A DNA stretch of 60,428 bases, taken from the NCBI GenBank assembly GCA_017527495.1, contig JAFXPY010000044.1:1-60428 (forward strand). The letters are read 5' to 3'. Source of the DNA: Paludibacteraceae bacterium. Lineage in GTDB: Bacteria; Bacteroidota; Bacteroidia; Bacteroidales; Paludibacteraceae. Both the position numbers and the translations under genes were made by a program. Below are positions 59,985 through 60,428 of this stretch, piece by piece. Every line of letters starts with the position of its first letter. Position 1 is the first letter of the stretch. A model generated the notes under the pieces. The model ran no database searches. It was not told the DNA's origin and saw nothing but the letters and a program-made list of their open reading frames with translations.

Positions 59985-60118
59985 GATTTGAAAATTTGAA
60001 GATTTGAAAATTCGAAAATTTGAAGATTTGAAAATTTGAGGATTTCAAGATTTGAAGATTTCAAGATTTGAAGATTTCAGGATTTGAAGATTTCAAGATC
60101 TGAGGATTCCGAAAGCAA
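59985..60118. repeat. 8-bp periodic tandem array (about 15 GAAGATTT-type words)
   Basis: The sequence divides into 8-bp words GAAAATTT, GAAGATTT, CAAGATTT and GAGGATTT for about 15 repeats. A 70-codon open frame on the minus strand consists mostly of these repeats and is not a gene. The remaining stretch to 60304 is AT-rich, with only a small GTCGGAT-TTT-ATCCGAC hairpin at 60188-60204. Confidence 0.88.
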
Positions 60119-60304
60119 AAATATTTAAATGAGCTAATGGAATTTATGATTAAGTTTGATTGGTTGTTTTTTCGGTATGCGACAGATGTCGGATTTTATC
60201 CGACACGACGAACGTAGCTACAACAAAATTGTTTTTATATAATGGAATCGTCTTGAAAATTAATTGTCTTTTATTGTTTTTAAAATTAATTAATTGTTTT
60301 CTTG

Positions 60305-60344
60305 AAAAAAAAAGAGGAGTTAAGTCTGATTGACTTAACTCCTC
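60305..60344 (-). terminator. rRNA operon terminator
   Basis: GAGGAGTTAAGTC (60314-60326), loop TGATT, GACTTAACTCCTC (60332-60344), with nine As at 60305-60313 that read as a T-tract on the minus strand. A perfect 13-bp stem directly after the 5S rRNA. Confidence 0.95.
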
Positions 60345-60346
60345 AA

Positions 60347-60428
60347 AGACGGCGGCTACCTACTCTCCCAAAACATTCAGTACCATCGGCGCGGCTGAGC
60401 TTAACTTCTCTGTTCGGAATGGGAAGAG
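60347..60428 (-). rRNA. rrf: 5S rRNA, 3' part
   Basis: On the minus strand the window edge reads CTCTTCCCATTCCGAACAGA, then GAAGTTAAGCTC and GCGCCGATGGTACTG, and ends in GGGAGAGTAGGTAGCCGCC: the conserved loop B, helix III and closing stem of 5S rRNA. The 5' part lies beyond the window. The rest of the rRNA operon is expected to the right, transcribed leftwards. Confidence 0.95.

Noticed and set aside
59852-60064. 70-codon minus-strand open frame
   Set aside because: Consists largely of the 8-bp repeat array read through; no credible protein.

Overview
The window is a chromosomal segment of a member of the Bacteroidales (phylum Bacteroidota). The evidence is several very long secreted proteins ending in type IX secretion (T9SS) sorting domains, many promoters of the Bacteroidota form TTTG-N19/20-TAnnTTTG, a 6S RNA of the Bacteroidales-1 type, an IS982-family transposase remnant, and typical families of the phylum (DUF2851, DUF3109, Big_5 lipoprotein, OmpA barrel, CarbopepD-plug outer-membrane protein). 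The family or genus cannot be fixed from the sequence alone.

Layout. 1-5 kb: IS982 end, two small lipoproteins, a 53-bp tandem array, a zinc-peptidase lipoprotein and a long non-coding repeat field. 5-11 kb: a small secreted protein and a 1760-aa T9SS cargo with a starch-binding-like module. 11-20 kb: mntP-DUF3109-cinA, an M6 protease, an MFS transporter, murF, a coiled-coil membrane protein and rpsO. 20-30 kb: a CE12-like esterase, a Spy-like protein, a DUF4143 ATPase (locus A), OmpA protein, T9SS cargo and DAHP synthase/chorismate mutase. 30-39 kb (minus strand): an SDR dehydrogenase, two ATPases (B, C), a second SDR, a flavoprotein, GNAT, TSCPD protein, an Old-Yellow-Enzyme reductase and a steroid 5-alpha-reductase homologue. 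39-50 kb (plus): dxs, trkA, trkH, an outer-membrane barrel, a Big_5 lipoprotein and DUF2851. 50-60 kb: pepD, lipoproteins, a MauE-type redox membrane protein beside two duplicated Cys-rich mini-lipoproteins, a beta-propeller, 6S RNA, a fourth ATPase (D), a C69 dipeptidase, Hsp20 and the 3' end of a 5S rRNA.

Three ensembles stand out. (1) The four P-loop ATPase genes each have a private array of 4-5 short direct repeats (23, 33, 14 and 33 bp). At the three DUF4143 loci the array abuts the -33 box of a near-consensus promoter with a 15-20 nt leader. At the fourth the array forms the 5' UTR. A further 33-bp array sits beside an orphan promoter near 20.4 kb. (2) The 30-39 kb block combines two SDRs, an OYE-type enone reductase and an SRD5A-type reductase, the enzyme set expected for reduction and epimerisation of 3-oxo-delta4-steroids or bile acids. 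(3) A redox membrane protein with a thioredoxin-like tail lies beside two paralogous four-cysteine lipoproteins.

Intergenic regions carry several families of short repeats that mostly follow the direction of transcription: a dispersed GACCGCTnCGCTGAAAGA element, 8-bp and 9-bp periodic spacers, and a 53-bp array whose hairpins co-vary between copies. All functional statements come from reading motifs and translations; no database search was possible.
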